This document shows, in pieces, positions 33,705 to 45,726 of a DNA stretch of 64,000 bases. Under the pieces are notes generated by a model. It was not told the origin of the DNA and did not search any database. It worked only from the letters and a program-made list of their open reading frames with translations. Positions within the stretch are counted from its first letter, which is position 1, and each line of letters begins with the position of its first letter. The stretch covers positions 31,800,503 to 31,864,502 of the forward strand of contig OZ022511.1 in NCBI GenBank assembly GCA_963989385.1. The letters run 5' to 3'. Source of the DNA: Ctena decussata (taxonomy: Eukaryota; Mollusca; Bivalvia; Lucinida; Lucinidae). The translations under genes were made by a program, and so were the position numbers.

Positions 33705-34375
33705 CTGCACTCTTTAATTGCACACCGGGGGATCGGTCGTCAGACTCTATGATGGCCCCGACCTAAAGCTATATATTTTAGTTGGTTGGGACCGGAACCT
33801 TTTTGTCTGTTGCTTGGTCCACCGGGGCTCAACTGGTGACCTTCTTTTGCTTCAGATTTCCAGTGGGGTTGTTTGGCAGGACAGGGATCTCCACCTGTCA
33901 GACGGCCCGTTGTATCTGTTGAGTCCTCGTCTTTGCTTCTTCATGGTGTTGAAATTTGATTTATGTGTTTACCGTGATGATTCATTGACGAGTTAAAGGG
34001 TTATCATGCGAACCGAACAACCAACTAAATGTTTTGTACCACTTCAGAAACTGAGGGTGAGGTTGGGCCTGTAAAATCGATTTAAGCCCCCCAGTAATTC
34101 ATTACTGACCGTTCCAAGGCGGTAGTTCTGTTGTGGTTCTCTGTTGCCTGTTTTTGGTGTCAGAGTTTCTGTGATGTTTATACCTTATGTATGTTCTTAT
34201 TATTTTTGGTTCGGTTTGGATTGCTGAGTGGCCACCTTTTGGGAACAAGCTGCTCACTCGGTTGGCCATATGTTCTCTGTATCTTGATTATTTGTAATCT
34301 TAGTTGTTTCCAACTATGGTTTGAGGGCTGGATTTGGATTTTGATTGTTTCAGTTCCTGGTCTTTGCATACTTTT
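33705..34375. mobile_element. Unidentified insertion in right arm, about 670 bp
   Basis: Single-copy-looking sequence, G/T-rich and unlike the monomers, placed in the middle of a subfamily II unit. It contains CGATTTAAGCCCCCCAGTAA and GACCGTTCCAAGGCGG. No target duplication or coding frame is clear. It could be a decayed retrotransposon 3' region. Confidence 0.5.
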
Positions 34376-36229
34376 TACTTATATATGTTTGGAGACATTA
34401 GTTCACTTGTGAGTACGATTGCATGCTCCCGCAACCTCAAATGAAGTAACTTTATTCTGCGAATTTCTAAGTGTTTCAAAGGATTGTCGCCTACTGTCAG
34501 AGAAGCTTTTTTTGTAAGAATGGAGCATTTCCATACAATTTCAAATATGTTTGGAAACATTATTTCATTTGTGGTTACGATTGCAGCCTACCTCAACCAC
34601 AAATGAAGTAACTTTGGTCTGCGAATTTCTGTTTCAAAAGATTGTCGACTTGTGTCACGGAAGTTTAACTTTGTAAGAATAAAGCCCTTCCATACAATTT
34701 GGTATATGTTTGGAGACATTATTTCATTTGTTGTTATGATTGCATACTTCCTCAACCACAAATGAAATAACTTTTGTCTGCGAATTTCTAAGTGTTTTAG
34801 AAGATTGTCGACTAGTGTTAGAGAAGCTTTTTTGTAAGAAGGAAGCCCTTCCATACAATTTCATATATGTTTGGAGACATTATTTCATTTGTGGTTACGA
34901 TTGCAAGCTTCCTCAACCACAAATGAAATAACTTTGGTCTGCAAATTTCTTAGTGTTTCGAAAGATTATCGACTAGTGTCAAAGAAACTTTTTTTTTGGT
35001 ATGAATGGAGCCCTTACATGAAATTTCATATATGTTTGGAAACTTTTTTTCATTTGTGGTAACGATTGCATGCTACCTCAACCACAAATGAAACAACTTT
35101 TGTCTGCGAATTTACAAGTGTGTCAAAAGATTGTCGACTTGTGTCATAGAAGTTTACTTTTGAAAGAATAAAGCCCTTCCATACAATTTCGTATATGTTT
35201 GGAGACATTATTTCATTTGTGGTAACGATTGCATGCTTCCTCAACCACAAATGAAATAACTTTGGTCTGCAAATTTCTAAGTGTTTTAGAAGATTGTCGA
35301 CTAGTGTCAGAGAAACTTTTTGTAAGAAGGAAGCCCTTCCATACAATTTCATATATGTTTGGAGACATTATTTCATTGGTGGTTACGATTGCAAGCTTCC
35401 TCAACCACAAATGAAATAGCTTTGGTCTGCAAATTTCTTAGTGTTTCGAAAGATTATCGACTAGTGTCAAAGAAACTTTTTTTTTGGTATGAATGGAGCC
35501 CTAACATGAAATTTCATATATGTTTGGAAACATTATTTCATTTGTGGTAACGATTGCATGCTACCTCAACAACAAATGAAACAACTTTTGTCTGCGAATT
35601 TACAAGTGTGTCAAAAGATTGTCGACTTGTGTCATAGAAGTTTACTTTTGAAAGAATAAAGCCCTTCAATACAATTTCGTATATGTTTGGAGACATTATT
35701 TCATTTGTGGTAACGATTGCATGCTTCCTCAACCACAAATAATAACTTTAGTCTGCAAATTTCTAAGTGTTTCAAAAGACTGTCGACTAGTGTCATAGAA
35801 GTTAACTTTTGTAAGAATAGCGTCCTTCCACACAATTTCGTATATGTTTGGAGACATTATTTCATTTGTGGTTACGATTGCATGCTACCTCAACCACAAA
35901 TGAAATAACTTTGGTCTGCAAATTTCTAAGTGTTACAAAAGATTGTCGACTTGTGTCATAGAAGTTTACTTTTGTAAGAATAACGCCCTTACATACATTT
36001 TCGTATATGTTTGGAGACATTATTTCATTTGTGGGTACGATTGCATGCTACCTCAACCACAAATGAAATAACTTTGGTCTGCGAATTTCAACGTGTTTCA
36101 AAAGATTGTCGACTAGTGTCAGAGATGTTTACTTTTGTAAGAATAACGCCCTTCCATACAATTTCGTATATGTTTGGAGACATTATTGCATTTGTGGTAA
36201 CGATTGCATGCTTCCTCAACCACAAATGA

Positions 36230-36381
36230 AATAACTTTGGTGAGTGAGTGAGTGAACTCGGGTTTAACGTCCCACCAACAACGAGGTCATATGGAGACGG
36301 GACCTCGGTTTAAAGTGTCATCCGAAAGACCGGAGAAGCGGGGGATCGAACTTGCGACCCCTGCTTTGGTAATAACTTTGG
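36230..36381 (-). mobile_element. SINE family 2 copy with 11-bp target duplication
   Basis: The element 36241-36370 starts with GAGTGAGTGAGTGAACTCGG and ends CGAACTTGCGACCCCTGC, which is the reverse of the copy at 4182. AATAACTTTGG, a satellite sequence, is duplicated at 36230-36240 and 36371-36381. The insertion is clean, so it post-dates array formation. Confidence 0.85.
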
Positions 36382-39300
36382 TTTGCACATTTCTAAGTGT
36401 TTCAAAAGATTGTCGACTTGTGTCAAAGAGGTTTATATTTGAAAGAATAACGCCCTTCCATACAATTTCGTATATGTTTGGAGACATTATTTCATTTGTG
36501 GTTACGATTGCAAGCTTCCTCAACCACAAATGAAATAACTTTGGTCTGCGAATTTCTAACTGTTTCAAAAGATTGTCGACTTGTGTCATAGAAGTTTACT
36601 TTTGTAAGAATAAAGCTGTTCCATACAATTTCGTATATGTTTGGAGACATTATTTCATTTGTGGTTATGATTGCATGCTTCCTCAACCACAAATGAAGTA
36701 ACTTTGGTCTGCAAATTTCTAAGTGTTTCAAAAGACTGTCGACTAGTGTCATAGAAGTTAACTTTTGTAAAAATAACGCCCTTTCATACAATTTCGTATA
36801 TGTTTGGAGACATTATTTCATTTGTGGTTACGATTGCATGCTACCTCAACCACAAAATGAAATAACTTTGGTCTGCAAATTTCTAAGTGTTACAAAAGAT
36901 TGTCGACTTGTGTAGTTTACTTTTGTAAGAATAACGCCCTTACATACAATTTCGTATATGTTTGGAGACATTATTTCATGTGTGGGTACGATTGCATGCT
37001 ACCTCAACCACAAATGAAATAACTTTGGTGTGCGAATTTCTACGTGTTTCAAAAGATTGTTGACTTGTGTCATAGAAGTTTACTTTTGTAAGAATAACGC
37101 CCTTCCATACAATTTCGTATATGTTTTGAGACATTCTTTCATTTGTGCGTACGATTGCATGCTACCTCAACCACAAATTAAGTAACTTGGTTTGCGAATT
37201 TCTAAGTCTTTCAAAAGATTATCGACTTGTGTTATAGAAAGTTACTTTTGTTAGAATAACGCCTTTCCATACAATTTCGTATATGTTTTGAGACATTATT
37301 TCATTTGTGGATTCGATTTCATACTACCTCAACCACAAATGAAATAACTTTGGTCTGCGAATTTCTAACATTTTCAAATATTGTCGACTTGTGTCTTAGA
37401 AGTTTACTTTTGTAAGAATTAAGCCCTTCCATACAATTTCGTATATGTTTGGAGACATTATTTCATTTGTGGTTATGATTGCATGCTACCTCAACCACAA
37501 ATGAAATAACTTTGGTCCGCAAATTTCTAAGTGTGTCAAGAGATTGTCCACAATTGTCATAGAATTTAACTTTTGTAAAAATAACGCCCTTCCAGACAAT
37601 TTCGTATATGTATGGAGACATTATTTCATTTGTGGGTACGATTGCATGCTACCACAACCACAAATGAAGTAACTTTGGTTTGCGAATTTCTAAGTGTTTC
37701 AATAGATTATCGACTTGTGTCATAGAAGTTTACTTTTGTAAGAATAACGCCCTTCCATACTATTTTGTATATGTTTGGAGACATTATTTCATTTGTGGTT
37801 ACGATTGCATGCTTCCTCAACCACAAATGAAATAACTTTTGTCTGCAAATTTCTAGATCATTCAAGAGATTGTGGACTAGTGTAAGACAAGCTTTTCTTG
37901 TAAGAATGAAACCCTTCCATACAACTTTCTATATGTTTGGAGACATTATTTCATTTTTGGGTACGATTGCATGCTACCTCAACCACAAATGAAATAACTT
38001 TGGTGTGCGAATTTCTAAGTTTTTCAAAAGGTTGTCGACATGTGTCATAGAAGTTAACTTTTGTAAGAATAACGCCCTTCCAGACAATTTCGTATATGTT
38101 TGGAGACATTATTTCATTTGTGGTAACGATTGCATGCTACCTGAACCGCAAATGAAATAACTTTGGTGTGCGAATTTCTAAGTTTTTCAAAAGGTTGTCG
38201 ACATGTGTCATAGAAGTTAACTTTTGTAAGAATAACGCCTTTCCAGACAATTTCGTATATGTTTGGAGACATTATTTCATTTATGGTAACGATTGCATGC
38301 TACCTGAACCACAAATGAAATAACTTTGGTCCGCGAATTTCTAAGTGTTTCAAAAGATTATCGACTTGGGTCATAGAAGTTTAATTTTGTAAGAATAAAA
38401 CCCTTCCATACAATTTCGTATATATTTGGAGACATTATTTCATTTGTGGTTATGATTGCATGCTACCTCAACCACAAATGAAATAACTTTGGTCTGCAAA
38501 TTTCTAAGTGTTTCAAAAGATTGTCGACTAGTGTCATAGAAGATAACTTTTGTAAGAATAAAGCCCTTCCATACAATTTCATATATGTTTGGAAACATTA
38601 TTTCATTTGTGGTTACGATTGCATGCTTCCTCAATCACAAATAAAATAACTTTTGTCTGCAAATTTGTAAGTGTTTCGAAAGATTATCGACTGGTGTCAG
38701 AGAAGCGTTTCTGTAAGAATAGAACCCTGCCATACAATTTCATATATGTTTGGAAACATTATATCATTTGTGGTGACGATTGCATGCTACCTCAACCACA
38801 AATGAAGTAACTTTCGTTTCCAAATTTCTAAGTGTTCCAAAGATTGTCGACTTGTGTCATAGAAGTTTACTTTTGTAAGAATAACGCCCTTCCATACAAT
38901 TTCGTAATTGTTTAAAGACATTATTTCATTTGTGGTTATGATTGCATGCTTCCTCAACCACAAATGAAATAACTTTGGTCTGAAAATTTCTAAGTGTTTC
39001 AAAAGATTGTCGACTAGTGTCAGAGAAGCTTTTTTTGTTAGAATGAAGCCCTTCCATACAATTTCGTATATGTTTGGAGACATTATTTCATTTGTGGGAA
39101 CGATTTCATGCTACCTCAACCACAAATGAAGTAACTTTGCTCTGCGAATTTCTAAGTTTTTCAAAAGATTGTCGACTTGTGTCATAGAAGTTTACTTTTG
39201 TAAGAATAAAGCCCTTCCATACAATTTCGTATATGTTTGGAGACATTATTTCATTTGTGGTTATGATTGCATGCTACCTCAACCACAAATGAAATAACTT

Positions 39301-39825
39301 TGGTCTTCAAATTTCTAAGTGTTTTAGAAGATTGTCGACTAGTGTCAGAGAAGCTTTTTTGTAAGAGGGAAACCCTTCCATACAATTTCGTATATGTTTG
39401 GAAACATTATTTCATTTGTGGGTACGATTGCATGCTACCTCAACCACAAATGAAGTAACTTTTGTCTGCGAATTTCTAAGTGTATCAAAAGATTGTCGAC
39501 TTGTGTCATAGAAGTTTACTTTTGTAAGAATAAAGCCCTTCCATACAATTTCATAATTGTTTAAAGACATTATTTCATTTGTGGTTACGATTGCATGCTT
39601 CCTCAACCACAAATGAAATAACTTTGGTCTGCAAATTTCTAAGTGTTTCAAAAGATTGTCGACTAGTGTCAGAGAAGTTTACTTTTGTAAGAATAACGCC
39701 CTTCCATACAATTTCGTATATGTTTTGAGACATTATTTCATTTGTGGTTACGATTGCATGCTACCTCAACCACAAATGAAAGAATTACTTCATTTGTGGG
39801 AGTTATTTCATTTGTGGTTGCAACA

Positions 39826-39830
39826 ATGTC
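39826..39830. repeat. Target-site duplication ATGTC, right copy of giant element
   Basis: Follows GGTTGCAACA directly and is identical to 15394-15398. Confidence 0.85.
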
Positions 39831-40260
39831 CCCATATTTTGTATTTTAAACTGTAGAGAACAACAAAAATAAGAAATCTGCTAACTTTCAGGGAGATACA
39901 ATATTTTTTATAGTTTTATTCAGATTTTTGTATATACCACAAATCACCACCGTAAGCCATTTATCGTTTATCGAGATTACCGTTTATCGAGATTACCCAC
40001 CGTGAAAATATGTAGCAGTCGTGGGATTCGGATAACTGACCGGCTACACAAGGCATTCACACTGGAAAATAATATAATTTACAACGAAAAATCAACCTCA
40101 TTACCATATCAAATCTTTATATTTGATTATCTGCATGTATATATCTGAAGAAAGAGTTCATAAAAATACGATTTGCATATGTTTTAGCTTTTGTTATTTC
40201 TATATTTTTCATACATAAACAACTATGTTTTATCTGTCTGCTCATTACTCGACTTAAGCA
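39831..40260. other. Flanking DNA right of giant element
   Basis: AT-rich. It contains a direct repeat of ACCGTTTATCGAGATTAC-like sequence at 39963-39996. No gene. Confidence 0.5.
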
Positions 40261-40442
40261 TAATTGGCATAATACGACAAAACCAACAAAGTGGCATGTG
40301 CGCCCAGCGAAGATTCAGATCAGCCTGAGAAGGCCCAGTCTGTTCAGAGTCTTCGCTGTCCATGTGGATCTAGCTGTTCGCATGGAACTAGCTTAAGCCG
40401 TTAGCTATTTTTAAGCCCACAGCGAAGACACTGGTCAGACTG

Positions 40443-40663
40443 GGGCCGTATTCATAATGCCACTTAAGTCGTTGCTATGCGGTTGCTAAGGCTAAATATC
40501 TATAAAGGAGATTCCCTACAACTATGAAATTTGGTCTGGAGGAACAGTCTTTGTAAGACTGTTCCTCCAGAGCAAATTTCATAGTTGTAGGGAATCTCCT
40601 TCAAAGAAATTTAGCCTTAGCAACAGCATAGCAACCACTTAAGTCGTTTTATGAATACGGCCC
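40443..40663. mobile_element. Near-perfect palindromic MITE (GGGCCGTATTCAT ends)
   Basis: 221 bp with arms of about 105 bp: GGGCCGTATTCATAA and TAAGGCTAAATATCT, then GGAGATTCCCTACAACTATG, mirrored with few mismatches. CTG is duplicated on both sides (40440-40442 and 40664-40666). A 3-bp duplication fits PIF/Harbinger- or ISL2EU-like MITEs, but the family is not established. Confidence 0.82.
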
Positions 40664-40701
40664 CTGGGCGGATGCTCAAGCTGAATCTGAATCTTCGCTG
40701 G

Positions 40702-41159
40702 GCTGTTTGCTGTCTATAAAACAAGACGTTTTTTTTTTTAGATTTGCTCATTCATTACTGGGGATACAAATGATTTTCTTTCATCACTGGTATTTTCTAA
40801 CTTATATATAACTAGGAAATGACTTTCAGAATATTATCTTGTCATTTTCTTGCTTTTGTCTGTTAAACCTAATACAAAATTTTAAGCTTAAGTGAAGGGG
40901 AGTACAGTAATTTAATGAATCAGCCACAACTCATGCCCATCACCACAATCAAGGGTGTTACGTTGATAGGTTTACTCCCTTGTAAAATACAGTCAAAAAA
41001 ACTTAAAACAGTCATTTTTCTAGATTTCAAAAGAATTTTTTCAAGAAAATTATATTATGTATTATATAGACATTGAAAATGCACTTTACTTCCTAGTGAT
41101 ATGTGTTGTAGTTTAAGAGATACTTGGCAAAACGGCCTGTTTTATAGACAGCAAATGGC
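40702..41159. mobile_element. Inverted-repeat element with TTTGCTGTCTATAAAACA ends
   Basis: TTTGCTGTCTATAAAACA at 40706 is mirrored by TGTTTTATAGACAGCAAA near 41139-41156. The interior is AT-rich and non-coding. It interrupts the host MITE between AATCTTCGCTGGGC and ACGTGCTACTTTGTTGG. Confidence 0.7.
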
Positions 41160-41201
41160 CTATAACGTGCTACTTTGTTGGTTTTATCGTGTCGCGGCTC
41201 A

Positions 41202-42212
41202 CATATGATGACTATTTAAGCGTTTGAGTCGTCTTTTATGTTTTGAACAAGATTGACTTCACACGACCAGATCCGTTTAATAAGAGCAACCTATATTGAT
41301 TGATGTTTTGGGTTTAACGGCCTTTGAGACAGTATTTCAGTCTATATCGGATCGTCTCCAGAGAGCGGGAGAAAGAAGAGAGAAACGATAGACGAGAGAA
41401 AAAATGTCCAAACAACCCCAACCCGCACCTACTGCAAGCACAGTAGGCCCTTGCCCTACTATTATGCAAACCAATAGGACGCCCCGGCACTGGAAGTTAC
41501 ACGCAGCACCATCGCACCACCCAACCACTCCCAAGAGCAACATATAAATGATTGTAGAAATGTATACACAGTTCCTAATGCAAAAAAGAAAAAAAAAAAA
41601 AAGAAAAAAAAAGAGACAAAACATTTTGTTACGATATTTCCTGAGAATAACGAAACATATCGGCATAAATTGCTAACAACAGTCAGTTTCACCTTCCGTA
41701 TGAATCTATTTTGGCGCATACACAATTCATTCTAACCCTTAATGCGCCAGAAAATCAGACAACTAAATTTACGTCTGCAAAAATTCGCCTGAGAATTTAA
41801 AGACTAATAGGTAAACATTACAAATCCAGATGTGCCGCCTCATCTGGATCTACGCTGTTTGCAAATGCGGCTATTTTCATTTCTGACGCTTTATAAATCC
41901 GAACATGGACAGAATCCTTGCATTACATTTGAGGAAGACAGCTCAAACCCATATCAATACTCGTACACTTTGAAACGATCTTGGTTAACTACCAGTGTAC
42001 CGAATCCTAACTATAGCCCTGCCAGTCAGCCAGGCCTTACAAAATGAACAAGAAGGGAACGGTGCTTGCTATAACTGTAGGCTACAAGAAAGGATCCGAT
42101 CCGAAATGAACAAATGATTGACAGGATCAGAAAATTCCTATAGGATCCACACTGTCTGGTCAAGCGCCTCTGTCTCAGTATGTAGGGTTCTTATGGTAAG
42201 AATGATATTTTC
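41202..42212. other. Intergenic DNA with a palindrome remnant
   Basis: Contains an A-rich run (41580-41612) and a GTAGATCC-family palindrome (about 41735-41890, core CCAGATGTGCCGCCTCATCTGG). No gene seen. Confidence 0.5.
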
Positions 42213-42413
42213 CATGCTCAACTCAGCTGAGCATGAAATTTTACCTGCTAATGAATAGCAAATTACTGATAAGTACATTTATTTTCTTCCTCAGTTTAGC
42301 TGAGTATGAAATTTTCTCTGCTTATGAATATGAAAATCCCAACATTAGTTGGCATTTTCATAATTATCAGCATAGAACGTTTCATGCTCAGCTGAGTTGA
42401 GCATAAAAACGCT
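42213..42413. repeat. Inverted repeat with TGCTCAACTCAGCTGAGCATGA ends
   Basis: TGCTCAACTCAGCTGAGCAT at the left is mirrored by ATGCTCAGCTGAGTTGAGCA at the right; each end is itself a small palindrome. A third partial copy lies near 42290. Likely a MITE. Confidence 0.65.
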
Positions 42414-42464
42414 TTATAACATTGGGACCTAGTTAATAGCATATAAATAAAAGCTATACGAGTA

Positions 42465-42690
42465 TGTGAATCTGTTCACTTTCAAGGGAAGCAACTACAC
42501 CGTTTTCTTTTTGCCTCCCTTTTCAATGGGGTTCAACCCAAAAAGGACAGACTTTGTACCTAGAGGAACAAATTCTTTCCCTTAAGAGTAGATCCCATTT
42601 TGGAAGAGCAAACAGGAAGTCGCAAAAGTTGTCTCCCTGTGCAAAAATGGCGGAAAACATTGAAATTTACCCATACACCTTCAACAAAAA
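42465..42690. repeat. GAAGCAACT-family dispersed repeat
   Basis: Landmarks CAAGGGAAGCAACTACACCG, TTCTTTCCCTTAAGAGTAGA, AACAGGAAGTCGCAAAAG and AAAATGGCGG. Relatives lie at 9930-10060, 18075-18320, 58850-59060, 59280-59510 and 63030-63200. No frame is conserved between copies. Confidence 0.7.
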
Positions 42691-42775
42691 AAAACGACAA
42701 TAATCTTTACATCAGTATCTGATAACCAGTCTCGAGTCTTTTCTGGGCTTTGACATATTTGAAATACAATTAATC

Positions 42776-42890
42776 CACTGGGCACATAACTTGAATCAAC
42801 CTTGATTCAAACTTAATTCAACGTCATGACGTTGATTCAAGGTTGGTGCAAGGTGATTCAATGTTGATGCAAGGTTGTGTGCGTGCTGGG
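42776..42890. mobile_element. CCCAGCAGGCACA-type MITE (GTTGATTCAA variant)
   Basis: CACTGGGCACATAACTTG at the left is mirrored by TTGTGTGCGTGCTGGG at the right, and the middle is a chain of TTGATTCAA half-palindromes. It shares ends with the GACGTC-rich elements in the B units. Confidence 0.6.
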
Positions 42891-44399
42891 AAACTATTAC
42901 ACGGCTAGAAGACACGTAATTCCATTCCCAACTGAAAAGTATAAAAATTCGGTTTGGCCACTTCCAGCCTATACTCATAACTCCACCAGTTTATTTATCT
43001 CGTACAAAGCTCTACTACTAATTTGCATCACTTACAAATGAGTAGAACAACACTGTTATATGTTGGCAATCCGTTTGCATCTGAATCTTTAATTTTTAAT
43101 ATTTGCTTAAAATATTAAAGGTAGGTTCCTGAACTAGCGATAACAATTATGTCCACAAAATAATTTCGTCTTTTTCTGAGCAGTATTGAATTTTCTTATT
43201 TTTCTAAATTTGTTGCTACTGAGAAACTCATCAGATGTTGAAGAAAATAGTCGTTTTCCCTTTTGGTTTATTTCTTTCGTTGGAATTCCAGTTCTAAAAA
43301 TAACTGTATTTATTATGTCTATAAGTGTGCGATTTCTGAAATTCTGATGCCATTCTCCAAAGGTCAATTTTCCCTTGCCGTGAGCTCTCCTAGAGGTCCT
43401 GGCATGGCGGATGGGTTAAAACTATCCAAAATGCAATGCAGCATGTTGTCAGCTGCGTTATCTATTTTTGGCGCGAACTAAAAATAGCGCTAACTGGTGT
43501 GCGAAGCAGAGTTAGGAAATCCCTTGCAAAACAACTTTTCTAATATTTTTTTTATTTACACCTTTTAGTGAAACTTATTCATTCCCTTTTATAAGTGCTT
43601 TCCAACAACTTGGATGAAGATCATCAAAATTATGATGCATTTCAATGTACAGGAACCCACATTTAAAAGTGAAAATATTGTAGACCTACTCAGTACCACA
43701 AAACTCACGAAAGTGGACACAGAAACCGAAATTTATTATTTCGGAGTGAAAACCCCTAAAGTAAAACTCATTATAACGGCAACAGATGAGTATACCTTTA
43801 TTTAGCTACCATATATGGCCCAAAATCTGCACCACTTTCCACCATTTAGCATTTGTTACCCCCTATATAGCATTGGTAACAGCTGGTAACAAGCTGGGAA
43901 ATATCTGCACCATTTTCCACCCCCACACACATCTCAGCACCTCCCAGCCCAACCAGTTATCCAGAGCACCACCAGTACGTGGTGGTGTGGATCCGGGCCT
44001 GTACAGACTCGATGAGTTACTTGTTATGGGAACCTTCCCCCGGAGCAATACGAGCATTCGCTACGAGATAATTTGCATAACAACTGAAAGTGACCTTAAT
44101 TTTTTTTTTGGCTTGCGGCTTCGGCCCAAGCCTATATATTCAGACAGGTTATGACTTCCTGTCTTGCGCACTCAAGCGGAAGACGCTGATTTGTTCCCAG
44201 CTTTGAGAATGATTCATAATTGCAAGTGGAGAACAGAACCAATATATGGAGAGCGTCTACGGGGCGCAACTTCGTTTGACTGCTTCTTTTACCTAAGCAC
44301 CGTAAAATAACGACACGCCACAATCTGGCACACCAAAAATCGAACATGTCTAGCATCTTTTGCCTTACTAAAAACATGAGTTATTATAATTTTTTTATT
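42891..44399. other. Intergenic DNA
   Basis: No convincing gene. An imperfect inverted pair (TTAAAGGTAGGTTCCTG near 43116 and CAGGAACCCACATTTAAAAG near 43650) suggests a decayed element of about 550 bp. The short frames have no splice or codon support. Confidence 0.45.
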
Positions 44400-44996
44400 T
44401 TTTGAATGTTTCTTCGTTGTTCACTGTGAAATAAGGTCAAATAACGACATGCGCAGTTCGCGGGCATTATGTAAAATATGGACAGGTCTTGGACTCTGAA
44501 CTTTGGAATCTGGACTTCGGACTGTGTTAAACCTGGACTTTAGACGTTGTAAAACCTGCCACCGTAAAACCCGGACTAAAATATTTCCACAATAGTTGTT
44601 ATGCCTGGACAAACAGTGTAGAGTGTAGATCCAGGCTAGACTACTGGTTGGAACAGTCTAATTAGGGTCTGTTCCAACAGTCTTATTTTATTTTAAGTTA
44701 TTTAAAAGCATTTACTGGTTTTACAGACAAAATGTTTGATCGTATTTACTAGATACTATTTCTTATTTTTTTTCATAAACGTACATAGAAAATCAATTTC
44801 TTATTTTTACATAAACGTACATTGTAATTCAGTTTCATGAAAGTGTCTTATAGAAAAAAAATCAGATCAGGAAACACAACATGTGTGGGAAAATATCAGT
44901 ATCTCACAATTGCCATCAAATCGTCCTTTCTAGGCCTATGCAGTTTTAATAGTTACCTTCCTTTCTGAATAAAACTTATTTAAATTTAGAGGAACC

Positions 44997-45275
44997 GGGC
45001 CGCGTAGCGCAGTTGGTAGTGCGTTTTGACTCAAGAGCGAGAGGTCCCGGGTTCGTTACTCTGTCCGGCCACATACTTTCGTTTCTCCTTCCCCTGTATC
45101 AAGAAGGACAGTTGTCAGTTACTGGTGAAAGTATGACAATGTGCACATAGTACCGGTTATCGCTTAGAAGGTCTAAGCCAGCCCAGGAATAGTGTGGTTA
45201 GGGTAATAGACCGTCCCGACATTACCATAGCTTTTTACCGTGGATGTAAAACAATAAACTAACAACAAAACAACA
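44997..45275 (+). mobile_element. tRNA-derived SINE (family 1)
   Basis: GGGCCGCGTAGCGCAGTTGG and CCCGGGTTCG resemble A and B boxes; the body and ACAAAACAACAA tail match the other copies. Its duplicate is 55181-55462. Confidence 0.82.
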
Positions 45276-45443
45276 AATACTAACATATAGAATACTTCTT
45301 TTTTTCTTTTGCATTCCCTAATGACAAAATTTGTGATGACCAAGGACAGCACGCAAGATTCTGAAAATAAACATCCTTTGGAAGCAACAAAAATACAATA
45401 ATTCCTTCATTGACTTGTAATCATTACCAATTACCACAGGCTT

Positions 45444-45726
45444 GCTGGGTCGAATAGTGCAGTCGGTGGCGCGTCAGACTAGAAAAACAGAGGTCCCGGG
45501 TTCGATATACGGTCCGGCCACTTACTCTCGTTTCCGCTTCTGCTGAGTCAAGAAGGGCAGTTGTCAGTTACTGGCGAAAGTAAGCGCACTTAGTACTAGT
45601 TGACCGCTTAGGATGGCTAAGCCTGCCCAGGAATATTGAAGTCGAATTAGCCGACCGTCCTGACATGACCATACATGCAGCTGTTTACCATGGATGTAAA
45701 ACAATGACACAACAACAACAACAACA
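45444..45726 (+). mobile_element. tRNA-derived SINE (family 1) with 12-bp target duplication
   Basis: GCTGGGTCGAATAGTGCAGT head, CCCGGGTTCGATATACGG B-box region and an (ACA)n tail. TACCACAGGCTT flanks both sides (45432-45443 and 45727-45738). Confidence 0.88.

Larger units (their letters stand above)
15399..39825. mobile_element. Giant Foldback-like composite transposon, 24.4 kb
   Basis: The two outermost 57 bp are exact reverse complements, beginning TGTTGCAACC and ending GGTTGCAACA, and ATGTC is duplicated outside both. The arms are long tandem arrays of monomers of about 155-180 bp in opposite orientation: left about 13.0 kb including a nested 3.3-kb element, right about 7.5 kb. Both arms run from outer subfamily II to inner subfamily I through the same junction monomer (about 16570-16740 and 33360-33490). 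The core (28433-32344) has no transposase. Inverted repeats made of tandem subrepeats define Foldback-type elements (FB in Drosophila, TU in sea urchin). Mobilisation in trans is inferred. The alternative, two unrelated satellite arrays, does not explain the matched termini, mirror order and target duplication. Confidence 0.82.
33490..39825 (-). repeat. Right outer arm: subfamily II satellite, about 6.3 kb
   Basis: About 35 monomers near 165 bp in reverse orientation. CATTATTTCATTTGTGGTTA, GATTGCATGCTACCTC, AACCACAAATGAAATAACTT, GGTCTGCAAATTTCTAAGTG, TTCAAAAGATTGTCGACT and CAATTTCGTATATGTTTGG occur in order. Interrupted at about 33705-34375 by unrelated DNA and at 36241-36370 by a SINE. Non-coding. 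Confidence 0.92.
40261..41202. mobile_element. GCCGCGACACG hairpin MITE split by two nested MITEs
   Basis: The left part (about 40261-40442, with ACGACAAAACCAACAAAGTG) and the far right end (41161-41202, with CTTTGTTGGTTTTATCGTGT) form one family member. It is interrupted first by the palindrome 40443-40663 and then by an inverted-repeat element at about 40702-41159. Confidence 0.8.

Noticed and set aside
33718..34412. 92- and 93-codon frames with hydrophobic peptides
   Set aside because: They lie in the unidentified insertion and the second runs into satellite sequence; no homology recognised.
15399..39825. CRISPR-like array (regular repeats with spacers)
   Set aside because: Monomers are diverged satellites with similar spacers, in a eukaryotic context with SINEs and introns; no cas genes.
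20808..39856. Many short frames with peptides like LWLRLHATSTTNE and LNHK
   Set aside because: All derive from the palindrome and flanks of the satellite monomers; they recur with each unit in both orientations.
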